Assembly (NCBI GenBank): GCA_031291415.1
Contig: JARLJB010000255.1
Span: forward strand, 1 to 46,266
Length of the DNA stretch: 46,266 nt
Reading direction: 5' to 3'
From: Telmatospirillum sp.
GTDB taxonomy: Bacteria > Pseudomonadota > Alphaproteobacteria > Rhodospirillales > Magnetospirillaceae
The position numbers and the translations under genes were made by a program. Below, in pieces: positions 24,423 to 32,853 of the stretch (the stretch's first letter is position 1; each line of letters starts with the position of its first letter). A model generated the notes under the pieces. The model did no database searches and was not told the origin of the DNA. It worked only from the letters and a program-made list of their open reading frames with translations.

Positions 24423-25901
24423 ATGAACGCCACGCCCCCGCAGGAACCTCTGGCTGACGACCGATCTCCGGCCGAAAGTGATCCCCGGCACATCAGGGCG
24501 GTCTTCGACGGTCACCGGGAAACGGCTTTGCGCTGGCGTTACTCCACTGCGAAGGAGCGGATCGTCCGCATCAAAAGACTGCGCGATGCCATGATGACAA
24601 AGCGCGATGCCTTGTACGACGCGTTCTCGTGCGATTTGCGCAAGCCGGCCGCCGAAGTGGAAGCATCCGAACTGCTGCCGGTCATGGACGAGATGCGCCA
24701 TGCGATCGGACGAATCAAGAGTTGGATGAAACCCCACAAGGTCCATCCGACCGCCACCATGCTGGGGACATCCGGTTGGGTCCAGTATCAACCGCGCGGG
24801 CGCGTGCTGATCATGGCGCCCTGGAATTACCCATTGAACCTCTGCCTCGGTCCGCTGGTGTCGGCGCTGGCCGCCGGAAATACCGCCATCGTCAAACCAT
24901 CGGAGATGGCCCCGTCGGTGTCGGCGCTGCTGACCGGCATCATCAGCGAAACCTTTCCCCGATCCGAAGTCGCGGTCTTCGAAGGTGGATTGCCGACGGC
25001 GCAGGCTCTGCTCGATCTGCCGTTCGATCACATCTTCTTCACCGGCTCGCCTTCGGTCGGCAAGATCGTCATGACCGCCGCCGCCAGACATCTCACCAGC
25101 GTTACGCTGGAATTGGGCGGCAAATCTCCGACCATCGTCGGCCAAACTGCCGATATCCGTCTTGCCGCCGAAACCTTGATGTGGGGCAAGTTTCTCAATG
25201 ACGGACAGACCTGCGTCGCGCCGGACCATGTCTATGTGCACGACTCGGTAAAGCAGGATTTCATCGCCGAATGTCTCAAGGTGCTTCGTGCGCGCTACGG
25301 TGAAACCCCAAACGGGCGAAAGCAGACGCCGGATCTCACGCATGTCGTCAACCGTCGCCACGCCCACCGTATCGCCGCGCTGCTTGCCGACGCGACCGAA
25401 CGGGGCGCCCGAATTCTGATCGGCGGCGACGTCGACATCACGGACAACTATGTCGCACCGACGCTGATGGACCGGGTGCCGGCCGATGCAAAGATCATGG
25501 AAGAGGAAATCTTCGGTCCGCTGCTGCCGATCCTGGATTTTTCCCAACTGGACCAGGTGATCGCCGACATCAATGCCCGCCCGAAACCACTCGCTCTCTA
25601 CCTCTGGAGCCGAGACCGGCAGGAAATCGACCAGGTGATGGGGCAGACGACCTCGGGCGGCGCCTGCATAAACCACTGCATGATGCAGTTTGCCCACGGC
25701 GGGTTGCCTTTCGGAGGCGTCAATACTTCGGGCATCGGCAATGCGCATGGCCATTATGGCTTCAGAACGTTTTCCCACGAACGCGCTGTCCTGCGCTCAT
25801 CACCTCTGATGCTGGTCAAGATGTTCTATCCGCCATACACGAAATCCCGCAGCCGCATCATCCGCCGGGTTGTCGATATGCTGCGCCTGCCCATGTTGTG
25901 A
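24423..25901 (+). CDS. Aldehyde dehydrogenase, class 3 / fatty-aldehyde type
   Basis: 492 residues from the ATG at 24423 (AGAGGAAGAGG ribosome site). ALDH3-type features include VLIMAPWNYPLNLCLGPLVS, IVKPSEMAPSVSALL, FFTGSPSVGKIVMTAAA and the general-base Glu in VTLELGGKSP. The nucleophile Cys is in NDGQTCVAPDHV, and EEEIFGPLLPIL and LPFGGVNTSGIG complete the set. The C-terminus carries an extra hydrophobic/basic stretch (FYPPYTKSRSRIIRRVVDML), reminiscent of the tail of membrane-associated fatty-aldehyde dehydrogenases. It would oxidise the long-chain aldehyde left by lyase cleavage to the fatty acid. The lyase, kinase and dehydrogenase genes form a tight trio. Confidence 0.9.
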   Translation: MNATPPQEPLADDRSPAESDPRHIRAVFDGHRETALRWRYSTAKERIVRIKRLRDAMMTKRDALYDAFSCDLRKPAAEVEASELLPVMDEMRHAIGRIKSWMKPHKVHPTATMLGTSGWVQYQPRGRVLIMAPWNYPLNLCLGPLVSALAAGNTAIVKPSEMAPSVSALLTGIISETFPRSEVAVFEGGLPTAQALLDLPFDHIFFTGSPSVGKIVMTAAARHLTSVTLELGGKSPTIVGQTADIRLAAETLMWGKFLNDGQTCVAPDHVYVHDSVKQDFIAECLKVLRARYGETPNGRKQTPDLTHVVNRRHAHRIAALLADATERGARILIGGDVDITDNYVAPTLMDRVPADAKIMEEEIFGPLLPILDFSQLDQVIADINARPKPLALYLWSRDRQEIDQVMGQTTSGGACINHCMMQFAHGGLPFGGVNTSGIGNAHGHYGFRTFSHERAVLRSSPLMLVKMFYPPYTKSRSRIIRRVVDMLRLPML

Positions 25902-26017
25902 GACTTGCTAAGGGACAAATGCCGCACTGCCTGCAGGCGGTGAACAACAGAAAGAGAACACCGCCAGATCGAAGATCTTTGTACCCAAACGACGAAAGAA
26001 CGGAGGATCGCAACGCC

Positions 26018-27205
26018 ATGGAGTCCGGATCTTCACCGACGCCGACGTCGAACCAGATCGGCCTGGCGCTGTTCATGGGTTCGACCGCTCTTCTGATGCT
26101 TGGACTGCAGCCGATTCTATTGGGCGAATTGGTGGACAAGCACGTCATTACGATGGAAGGGGTCGGGATCGTCGCCATGGGGGAGATCGTTGCCCTGGGA
26201 GTGGGGGTCGCGCTGGGTGATGCCGTGCTTCCCCTGGCCCGCTACAGACTCATCGCCGCGATGGCCGCGCTTGCGGTGGGAACGCTCGATGCGGCCACGC
26301 TTCAGGTCACGGGCGACGCCGCATTTTCCGCCTTGCGCGGAGCGGCCGGTTTGGCGGAGGGCGTGCTGGTGTGGATAGCCACCAGTCTCATTGTCCGCAC
26401 GGACAAGCCGGATCGCCTGGCGGCGATTTTCATGGTCGTCCAGACCATCAGCCAAACGGGAATGGCGCTGGCGCTGGCGACCTGTGTCGTGCCGCAAGGC
26501 GGTTGGCGGGGAGGTTTCCTGGTCCTGGCTGCGGCGACATCGGTTTGCGCCCTTCTCGCCCTTGGACTTCCACCTGGTCTGCGGCCACTGACGCCCCCCA
26601 CGACCGAGAAGACCTTCAGCTGGTCGACCACCACCCTGCTGCCCCTGGCCACCGCCTTCCTGCAGATGGCGGCGATTGGATCGCTGTGGGCCTATCTGGA
26701 ACCGCTCGGCGTAAGGGTCGGCTTCGGGCCTGAGGGTGCGCAAGCCATGGTTTCGGAAGTGCTCTGTTTGCAAGTCGCCGGCGGCATGTCCGCCATTTGG
26801 CTGGTCCGCCGGTTCGATATTGCGCCGACCTTGGGGACCGGGGCTTTGGTATTGGCGGCGGTCGCTGGCGGCATTTGGCTCCTGCCGGCCGGCGCCACGC
26901 TGAAGTTCTCCCTGTTCTGCGCTGTTTTCGGTTTTTCCTGGCTGTTTCTCATGCCGTTCCACTTTGGCCTGGCCTTGCGGGTCGACGCCAAGGGCCGGAT
27001 CGCCATGCTCGTTCCAGCGGCGCAACTTCTCGGATCGGCTTTTGGTCCGCTGACGGCGTCACTGGTGGTAAGCGGCGACGACGCGACCCCCGTTCCCCTC
27101 ATCAGTCTCGGCTTCGCCGCTTGCACCGTCGCTCTCGTCCTATTCGGACGCAAGCGGTGGACGACAACACACGGGTCCTGCGACGCGCCCCGCGTCGCCA
27201 CGTGA
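26018..27205 (+). CDS. Major facilitator superfamily transporter
   Basis: About 395 residues from the ATG at 26018, seven bases after a CGGAGGATCG ribosome site. An upstream in-frame extension to 25898 has no ribosome site and is soluble in character. Many hydrophobic helices are evident (LALFMGSTALLMLGLQPILL, VAMGEIVALGVGVALGDAVL, AALAVGTLDAATLQ, FCAVFGFSWLFLMPFHFGLA). The mid-protein loop is short. It resembles MFS members of unknown substrate often linked to aromatic or lipid catabolic genes. It lies within the operon, 116 bases after the dehydrogenase, and may carry a product or the free base across the inner membrane. Confidence 0.8.
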   Translation: MESGSSPTPTSNQIGLALFMGSTALLMLGLQPILLGELVDKHVITMEGVGIVAMGEIVALGVGVALGDAVLPLARYRLIAAMAALAVGTLDAATLQVTGDAAFSALRGAAGLAEGVLVWIATSLIVRTDKPDRLAAIFMVVQTISQTGMALALATCVVPQGGWRGGFLVLAAATSVCALLALGLPPGLRPLTPPTTEKTFSWSTTTLLPLATAFLQMAAIGSLWAYLEPLGVRVGFGPEGAQAMVSEVLCLQVAGGMSAIWLVRRFDIAPTLGTGALVLAAVAGGIWLLPAGATLKFSLFCAVFGFSWLFLMPFHFGLALRVDAKGRIAMLVPAAQLLGSAFGPLTASLVVSGDDATPVPLISLGFAACTVALVLFGRKRWTTTHGSCDAPRVAT

Positions 27206-27251
27206 CGTGGCGGACGAATGGCTCAAGACCAAGAGGACAGGAGGAGAAAAA

Positions 27252-27569
27252 ATGCCATCCCAGCGAGTCTTGCTTGCCGCCTTCCTGCTGGCCATCCCCG
27301 TATCGTCGCGAGCCGAACTCACCGAACGGCAGAGTCTGCTGCTCAACAATAACTGCCTGCAGTGTCACTCACGGGAAAATACCGGCGCACCGCTGATCGG
27401 CAATCCGGACGACTGGAAAGAACGCAACAGGCAGGGCGAAGAGGGACTGTTGCGCCATGTCATCCAGGGGCTGCGCGGCATGCCGCCGTTCGGCTATTGC
27501 GCGGCATGCGATGAAGCCGATTTGCGCGCCCTCATTCGCCGGATGTCGGGTTTGGACGGGGGAAGATGA
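27252..27569 (+). CDS. Periplasmic mono-haem c-type cytochrome (electron acceptor of the next gene's enzyme)
   Basis: 105 residues; ATG at 27252 after AGGAGGAGAAAA. A signal peptide (VLLAAFLLAIPVSSRA) precedes one haem site, NNCLQCHS (CXXCH). The likely axial methionine is in LRGMPPFG. A further CAAC without histidine (GYCAACDEADL) is seen near the C-terminus, perhaps a disulphide or metal pair. The stop overlaps the start of the oxidoreductase gene (ATGATG), so the two are made together. The protein probably takes electrons from that FAD enzyme. A mono-haem cytochrome is, as I recall, also part of the sphBCD set of Pseudomonas aeruginosa. Confidence 0.9.
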   Translation: MPSQRVLLAAFLLAIPVSSRAELTERQSLLLNNNCLQCHSRENTGAPLIGNPDDWKERNRQGEEGLLRHVIQGLRGMPPFGYCAACDEADLRALIRRMSGLDGGR

Positions 27570-28969
27570 TGCATCTTAGCCGCCGTAAATTACTTCGGAC
27601 CGCCGCCTCCGGGGCAATTGCTTCGCTTTTGCCGGGATGCGGTCCCCGCAACACGGAACCGCAGATGCCGGTCGGTTACCAGCTTGGCAAACCACTGCCT
27701 TGGGTCAATTGGGCCGGCAATCAGTACTGCTATCCCGCGAAACGGCTGGGCCCCGGCACCGAGGCCGAAATTGTCGAAGCACTTCGTCGGGCACCGGGCG
27801 TGGTTCGCGCCGTCGGCGCCAGCCATTCCTTCACTGCTCTGGTGCCGACCGACGGCACGCTGATTGCCACCGATCTGTTGAGCGGCCTTGCCGGTCACGA
27901 TGATGCGACATCGCAGGCGGAGGTTTGGGCGGGAACGCGCCTGCACGATCTTGGACCGATGCTTGCCGACATTGGACAGGCGTTGCCCAACATGCCGGAC
28001 ATCGACTACATCGCGCTCGGCGGCGCCATCGCCACCTCAGCCCATGCCACTGGCTCGCAGTTCGGATCCCTCTCAAGTACCGTGGTCGGTTTGAGCCTCG
28101 CCACGCCGGACGGCCGACTGATGGAATGTTCGGCGACCCAAAACCGCCAACTGTTTGCCGCCGCTCGCGCCTCGCTCGGGGCATTGGGCGTGATTACCCG
28201 GATCCGGCTTCAGAACGAACGATCCTTTCAACTCACCGAAGTCAATCGGGTCGAGCACACCGAGGACATTCTCGCCGATCTCGACGAGCGCGTCGCGCGG
28301 CATCGGCATTTCGAATTCCTGCCGATCGTCCATTCCGATCTGGCCGTCACCGTCTCGACCGACCTGGCTCGACCGGGTGACCAGGACGCTGGCACGGAAA
28401 ACCCTCAGGCCGTCAATACGCTGCGCAAGGCTTTCGATGCCATCGGCTGGATGCCCGGCGCCGATCGGATTTACGACATTCTGCTGGAGACCGTCTCGGG
28501 CGGCGATCGGACAATTCGCACGGGACCGTCCTACACGGTATTTCCGCATGTGCGCGAGGTCCGGTTCCGCGAAATGGAATACGCCGTGCCGGCCGACGCC
28601 GGCCCCGCATGCCTGCGCGAGATCCTTGAAACCATCCGCAGGCGGAACATTCCGGTGTGCTTCCCGCTGGAGTACCGTCGCATCGCCGCCGACGACATCT
28701 GGCTGTCAATGTTCGAAGGACGGCCGAGCGCGTCCATTTCCGTCCATCAATTCGGCGATCTCGACCACAAAGCCTATTTTGCCGAAATCGAACCGATCTT
28801 CTGGAAGTACGAGGGGCGCCCCCATTGGGGCAAGCTCCATTCGCTCGATGCCACGCGGCTGGCGGCCCTCTATCCCCGTCACTGGAAGGATTTCCGCGAC
28901 GTCCGTGGCGAGATCGATCCTGAGGGCAAGATGCTCAATCCCCACCTGAAAACGATTTTGGGAGGCTGA
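27566..28969 (+). CDS. Tat-exported FAD-dependent oxidoreductase, ALO/alditol-oxidase type
   Basis: 467 residues. The N-terminus (MMHLSRRKLLRTAASGAIAS then LLPGC) combines a twin-arginine motif with a lipobox-like Cys, suggesting a folded, membrane-anchored periplasmic flavoprotein. FAD_binding_4 features are VVRAVGASHSFTALVPTDG, where the His is the usual covalent FAD site of this family, and ALGGAIATSAHATGSQFGSL. The C-terminus is of the D-arabinono-lactone/alditol oxidase type (HWGKLHSLDATRLAALYPRH, DPEGKMLNPHLKTIL). Relatives oxidise primary alcohols of polyols or lactones. With the cytochrome before it and a PLP enzyme after it, oxidation of the C1 alcohol of a sphingoid base is an attractive but unproven role. 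Confidence 0.88.
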   Translation: MMHLSRRKLLRTAASGAIASLLPGCGPRNTEPQMPVGYQLGKPLPWVNWAGNQYCYPAKRLGPGTEAEIVEALRRAPGVVRAVGASHSFTALVPTDGTLIATDLLSGLAGHDDATSQAEVWAGTRLHDLGPMLADIGQALPNMPDIDYIALGGAIATSAHATGSQFGSLSSTVVGLSLATPDGRLMECSATQNRQLFAAARASLGALGVITRIRLQNERSFQLTEVNRVEHTEDILADLDERVARHRHFEFLPIVHSDLAVTVSTDLARPGDQDAGTENPQAVNTLRKAFDAIGWMPGADRIYDILLETVSGGDRTIRTGPSYTVFPHVREVRFREMEYAVPADAGPACLREILETIRRRNIPVCFPLEYRRIAADDIWLSMFEGRPSASISVHQFGDLDHKAYFAEIEPIFWKYEGRPHWGKLHSLDATRLAALYPRHWKDFRDVRGEIDPEGKMLNPHLKTILGG

Positions 28970-28971
28970 CC

Positions 28972-30240
28972 TTGATCTCGCGTCGCATCCTTCTGGCGGG
29001 CGGAGCCGCCGCTGCCATCGCGGTGGCCTTGGCCAGACCCCGCGAATTCAGCGGCGGACATTCGGCCTATTTCGCCAATTTGAATACCATGTTGCACAAC
29101 GAGGGCATCGACCGGCCAGTACTGCTCATCGACCTGGACCGGCTTGACCGCAATATCGACCGCCTTGTCGCCTCGGCCAGAACTGGTACGCCGCGCAACT
29201 ACCGCATTGCAGTCAAATCGGTACCGACTCCCGGCCTGGTCGATTACATCGCCAGCCGGGCCGCAACCAATTCAGGCATGGTCTTCGATCGTCCTTTCCT
29301 TGAAGACATGGCCCGCCTGCGGCCACGGTCGGACCTGCTGCTCGGCAAGCCGATGCCGGTGGCGGCCGCCGCGACGTTTTACGATCATGTCCCTGGCGCC
29401 TTCGATCCATCGCGACAGCTGCAATGGCTTATCGATTCTGATGCACGGCTGGCACAATACCTTGAGTTGGCCCAGGATCGCCGGCTCAGGATGCGCATCA
29501 ATCTGGAGATCGATGTCGGGCTGCATCGTGGTGGCTACGCCGATCCAGCAGCTTTGGCCGGTGCCCTCCAGACGATTGCCGATCATCCGGAGCTCCTCAT
29601 TTTTTCAGGCTTCATGGGCTACGACGGTCATCTCCTCGGGCTGCCTGGATTTCTGGCCGACGGCGAGGCATCCAAGGTGAAACAACGCTATGGCGCCTTC
29701 GTCGACGTCCTGCGCCGCCGGTTTCCGCAGTTCGCAGGCACTCCTTTGACCTTCAACGGTGCCGGCAGCCCGAGCTTCCGCTATCACGAAAGCGGATCGC
29801 CGCTGAACGACATTTCGGTGGGATCGGCATTGCTCAAGCCGGCACATTACGACCTGCCCCTCATCGCCGATTTCGAGCCGAGCGCCTTCATCGCCACACC
29901 GGTTCTCAAACGAGGGGCAAGCAACGGAATTCCCACCATGGAATGGCTGGGCGGTCCGATGGTGACCTGGGACCGGAACACGACGGACATGCTGTTCACT
30001 TACGGCGGCAATTGGCTGGCCGAACCATTGTCCCCGACCGGCGTACGTCCGGCCGGGCTTTATACCAGCTCGAACCAGGAGGGCTATTACGCAGCGAAAG
30101 GCGTGGCGCTGGCAGTCGACGATTTTCTCTTTCTGCGGCCGACCCAGTCCGAAGCCGTGCTTCTGCAATTCGGTGATCTGCTTGGGGTGCGCGGGAGTAC
30201 CGTCGAACAGCGCTGGCCGGTCCTCACGGTCGGCCTGTAG
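28972..30240 (+). CDS. Tat-exported fold-III PLP enzyme (D-threonine-aldolase/alanine-racemase-like)
   Basis: 422 residues starting at TTG (28972), six bases after GGGAGG and two after the preceding stop. The N-terminus MISRRILLAGGAAAAIAVAL is a twin-arginine signal, so the enzyme would be exported folded with its cofactor. DRPVLLIDLDRLDRNIDRLV and NYRIAVKSVPTPGLVDYI (Schiff-base Lys near residue 82) begin the PLP barrel. RINLEIDVGLHRGGYADP, FSGFMGYDGHLLGL and TFNGAGSPSFRYH are typical of the D-threonine-aldolase/DSD1 group. That group splits beta-hydroxy-alpha-amino acids. A sphingoid base oxidised at C1 would have exactly that 2-amino-3-hydroxy pattern. Last gene of the operon. Confidence 0.85.
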   Translation: MISRRILLAGGAAAAIAVALARPREFSGGHSAYFANLNTMLHNEGIDRPVLLIDLDRLDRNIDRLVASARTGTPRNYRIAVKSVPTPGLVDYIASRAATNSGMVFDRPFLEDMARLRPRSDLLLGKPMPVAAAATFYDHVPGAFDPSRQLQWLIDSDARLAQYLELAQDRRLRMRINLEIDVGLHRGGYADPAALAGALQTIADHPELLIFSGFMGYDGHLLGLPGFLADGEASKVKQRYGAFVDVLRRRFPQFAGTPLTFNGAGSPSFRYHESGSPLNDISVGSALLKPAHYDLPLIADFEPSAFIATPVLKRGASNGIPTMEWLGGPMVTWDRNTTDMLFTYGGNWLAEPLSPTGVRPAGLYTSSNQEGYYAAKGVALAVDDFLFLRPTQSEAVLLQFGDLLGVRGSTVEQRWPVLTVGL

Positions 30241-30287
30241 CACCCCAAACGCAGGGAGTGCACGCCGCCCATCGGCACAGATGCGGG

Positions 30288-31175
30288 TTACGAGGCCGGC
30301 GTCCGACGAGCCATCTCGACAAAGGCCTTGACCGCACAGGACGTCTCGCTGGCACGGCTCAGCAGCACCAGTTCGGACGGCAGATCGAAGTCGGCAAGCG
30401 GTCGATAGGTGATATTGTCGATCCCGACGGCGCCAATGGGTCCGGGGACCAGCGCCAGGCCGAGACCGGCGGCCACCATCGTCAGCACCGTCAAAGTGTT
30501 GGCGACGCGGTGAACGATGCGTGGCTCCCGGCCCAGCAATTGTCGCAGCACGATCAACTGTCCGACATCCGCGCCATGGGCGGCGTAGAGAATAAACCGT
30601 TCGTCAGCCAGACCCGCCGACGTCAGGGACGCCTCGTCCGACAGGGGATTGTCGGCGGCCATAGCGATCAGCCAAGGCCAGGAACCGATCCGATCGGCCA
30701 CGAGTTGTGAATCGAATGCAATGCCGAGGACCGGGCAATAGGCGATGTCACAGCGATTTTGTAACAACGCGTCGGCGTGAAGCAAAGCCGGCATCTCACA
30801 TAAATCCAGCTGCACCGCCGGACGGCGATCATGAAATACCCGAAGATCGGCCGATAGCTTACCGGCAAAAGCGGCATTGCCGGCAAAGGCGATCCGTATG
30901 CTTCCCGTTTCGCCGCGCGCCGCCCGCTGGACGACGGACTTGGCGCGCTCGGCCTGGAGAAGTGTCTGCTCGGCCTCGACGCACAAAAGACGACCCGCCT
31001 CGGTCAACTCGACCTTGCGGCTGGTCCGCAGAAACAGCGGCGTCCCCAGCTCGTCCTCAAGCGCGCGAATCTGCATGCTCAGCGCCGGCTGCACGATATT
31101 GAGGCGGCGCGCAGCCCTGCCGAAATGCCCCTCTTCGGCGACAGCAAGGAAATATCGAAGATGACGCAGATCCAT
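30288..31175 (-). CDS. LysR-family transcriptional regulator
   Basis: 295 residues, intact. The N-terminal HTH reads LRYFLAVAEEGHFGRAARRL, NIVQPALSMQIRALEDELG, then LFLRTSRKVELTEAG. The effector domain follows (GSIRIAFAGNAAFAGKLS, DIAYCPVLG, VAAGLGLALVPGPIG). It converges with the eleven-gene operon (47 bases from the last stop) and is divergent from the alpha/beta hydrolase at 31328, which it probably controls. It belongs to the BenM/CatR-like size class; the effector is unknown. Confidence 0.93.
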   Translation of the reverse strand: MDLRHLRYFLAVAEEGHFGRAARRLNIVQPALSMQIRALEDELGTPLFLRTSRKVELTEAGRLLCVEAEQTLLQAERAKSVVQRAARGETGSIRIAFAGNAAFAGKLSADLRVFHDRRPAVQLDLCEMPALLHADALLQNRCDIAYCPVLGIAFDSQLVADRIGSWPWLIAMAADNPLSDEASLTSAGLADERFILYAAHGADVGQLIVLRQLLGREPRIVHRVANTLTVLTMVAAGLGLALVPGPIGAVGIDNITYRPLADFDLPSELVLLSRASETSCAVKAFVEMARRTPAS

Positions 31176-31191
31176 GGCGTCACGTTAAATC

Positions 31192-31224
31192 GATCATTTT
31201 TTATGATCAATTAGTAATATCAAT
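31192..31224. promoter_or_regulatory. Candidate LysR operator between the LysR and hydrolase genes
   Basis: The 152-base divergent gap is AT-rich against its surroundings. It holds the inverted repeat GATCAT-N5-ATGATC (31192-31208). Directly after it comes ATTAGTAATATCAAT (31210-31224), which fits the LysR T-N11-A pattern. Position and symmetry suggest autoregulation and control of the hydrolase. Confidence 0.45.
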
Positions 31225-31327
31225 ATATTCGACGTGATCGCGTCTCGCCCCCATCTAGGGAGTTGTCTGCAGCCGGTCTCCATGTCTGGCCGTTTCCGGC
31301 CGGCTGAACCGCATTTGAAGGACCTCC

Positions 31328-32284
31328 ATGATGACCGATCGGAAGAACGACTTGCCCCCGCCGGCTTCGGCCAAAGTGATCGAGACGAGGCCCTTGTCCC
31401 GACCGGAAGCGGCGCTGTCTGGCTTTGAGCATCGTTTTGCAACAGTCGACGGCATCCGATTGCACTACGTCACCGGCGGAAAACCTGGCGGCGACGTCGT
31501 GGTTTTGCTGGCGGGTTTCCCGGAGAGTTGGTACGCGTGGCGGAAGGTCATGCCGCTTCTCGCGGCAAACTACGAGATCGTCGCCCTCGATCTTCCCGGG
31601 CAAGGCGACTCCGATCGGCCCGAAAGCGGATACGATACCGAGACTCTCGCCGCCAGACTGCACGGTCTGCTCCAACAACTGGGTATCGATCAGTACTTCC
31701 TGGCCGCCCACGATGTCGGCGCATGGGTCGCCTATCCCTATGCGGCGCTCTACGCCAAAGAAGTCCGCCGTTTGACGCTCCTCGACGCCGGCATCCCCGG
31801 CGTCACGCTGCCTGATGCTTTACCGACCTCTCCGGATCGGGCCTGGCGTACCTGGCATTTCGCATTCCATGTGATCCCGGATCTGCCAGAGATACTGATC
31901 GGCGGACGGGAGCGCGACTATCTGACCTGGTTCCTGCGCAGGAAAGCCGCCGATCCATCAACCTTTTCGGATGCCGACATCGATGAATATCATCGTGTTC
32001 TTATGGCAGCTGGCGGATTGCGCGCCGGTCTCGCCTACTACCGGGCAGCGGCATTGTCCGGAAGGCAGAACCAGTCCATTGTCGCCAAAGGCAAGCTTGT
32101 CATGCCGGTCCTGACATTGAGCGCCGACCAGGGATCGATCCCCGACATGGCCGCCCCGCTCGGGGCTTTTGCCGATGACGTGCGTGGCGCGACAATCGCC
32201 CACTGCGGTCACTTTCTGCCAGAAGAACAACCCGAAGCGGTCGCTCGCGAATTATCTGCATTCTTCGCTGCGCAGCCTCGGTAG
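31328..32284 (+). CDS. Alpha/beta-hydrolase (epoxide-hydrolase/haloacetate-dehalogenase-like)
   Basis: 318 residues; two adjacent ATGs at 31328 and 31331. The oxyanion motif GFPESWYAW, the nucleophile elbow AAHDVGAWVAYPY with Asp as nucleophile, and the late His in CGHFLPEEQPEAV are seen. A nucleophilic Asp points to epoxide hydrolase or dehalogenase chemistry, not esterase chemistry. LDLPGQGDSDRPESGYDT is typical of the same group. A lid domain lies between about residues 160 and 240. It is divergent from a LysR regulator. A link to the sphingoid genes is not evident beyond adjacency. Confidence 0.9.
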   Translation: MMTDRKNDLPPPASAKVIETRPLSRPEAALSGFEHRFATVDGIRLHYVTGGKPGGDVVVLLAGFPESWYAWRKVMPLLAANYEIVALDLPGQGDSDRPESGYDTETLAARLHGLLQQLGIDQYFLAAHDVGAWVAYPYAALYAKEVRRLTLLDAGIPGVTLPDALPTSPDRAWRTWHFAFHVIPDLPEILIGGRERDYLTWFLRRKAADPSTFSDADIDEYHRVLMAAGGLRAGLAYYRAAALSGRQNQSIVAKGKLVMPVLTLSADQGSIPDMAAPLGAFADDVRGATIAHCGHFLPEEQPEAVARELSAFFAAQPR

Positions 32285-32384
32285 GGGCGAAACCGCAGAT
32301 CGCCGGTAATCCGATCGCGGACAATTTGAGGTGACGCATGCCCGACCAAAAGGATGGTAGAATGCCCGACCGGGGACACGATGC

Positions 32385-32458
32385 GCGGGCTTGGTATAGG
32401 GGTTGTGCCTTAGCCTTCCAAGCTAAAGAGACGGGTTCGAATCCCGTAGCCCGCTCCA
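32385..32458 (+). tRNA. tRNA-Gly (anticodon TCC)
   Basis: The acceptor arm GCGGGCT pairs with AGCCCGC and is followed by TCCA, so CCA is encoded. The anticodon arm is TTAGC-CTTCCAA-GCTAA with anticodon TCC, and the T arm is ACGGG-TTCGAAT-CCCGT. All arms pair and the length is about 74 bases. Its 3' end is followed 158 bases later by an integrase start, so it probably served as an integration site. Confidence 0.95.
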
Positions 32459-32615
32459 ATTCAAGTTCCGCAAAAATCCATGAAGTTCTGTAAGAGATTG
32501 AAATCAGAGAACATTCCTCTGATGGTGTTCCAGCGGCTTCGAGTCCGGATAGTTGCTTAAACGGGCGCGGTGATGGGATGAGGGTTTAGCTTCCGACGTA
32601 ACTCGGGAGCATAGC

Positions 32616-32666
32616 TTGCCTCTTACGGACACCGCCGTCCGGCAGGCCAAGGCCACCGGGAAGCCC
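32616..32666 (+). pseudogene. Stub of a P4-type tyrosine integrase
   Basis: A TTG start behind CGGGAGCATAGC opens PLTDTAVRQAKATGKP, the familiar first 17 residues of P4-family integrases (PLTD-AIR-AKP...KP). After this the similarity stops; the frame runs on to 32867 without recognisable content. No catalytic Arg, His or Tyr remains. Position just downstream of tRNA-Gly is the classic place for an island integrase, so the element has lost its recombinase. The rest of 32459-32853 shows no gene that I recognise. Confidence 0.7.
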
Positions 32667-32820
32667 GTGCCCTGTGCAACGAGGCCCGCGCGCTGCTGGC
32701 TGGAGCCTCAAACTTTTTCATCAATGCCTCCGGTGCGCATGAGCCAAAGAACGCTACGCGGAAACGAAATATTCAGTGCCACACACATGCCATTTAGCCG
32801 TTCGTGTTTCGGAATGAAGA

Positions 32821-32846
32821 GGTGCCCCGGAGGAGTCCGGGGCACC
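32821..32846 (-). terminator. Strong hairpin terminator after the porin gene
   Basis: GGTGCCCCGGA-GGAG-TCCGGGGCACC forms a perfect 11-base-pair, GC-rich stem with a four-base loop. It starts 8 bases after the porin stop codon on the minus strand and is followed by a weakly T-rich stretch (TCTTCATTCC). The position fits intrinsic termination of the porin transcript. Confidence 0.7.
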
Positions 32847-32853
32847 ATCCACG

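Noticed and set aside
24408-25778. Minus-strand open frame of 456 codons opposite the aldehyde dehydrogenase
   Set aside because: Shadow frame; rich in Arg, Gly, His and Asp with no recognisable domain, while the plus strand is an intact ALDH.
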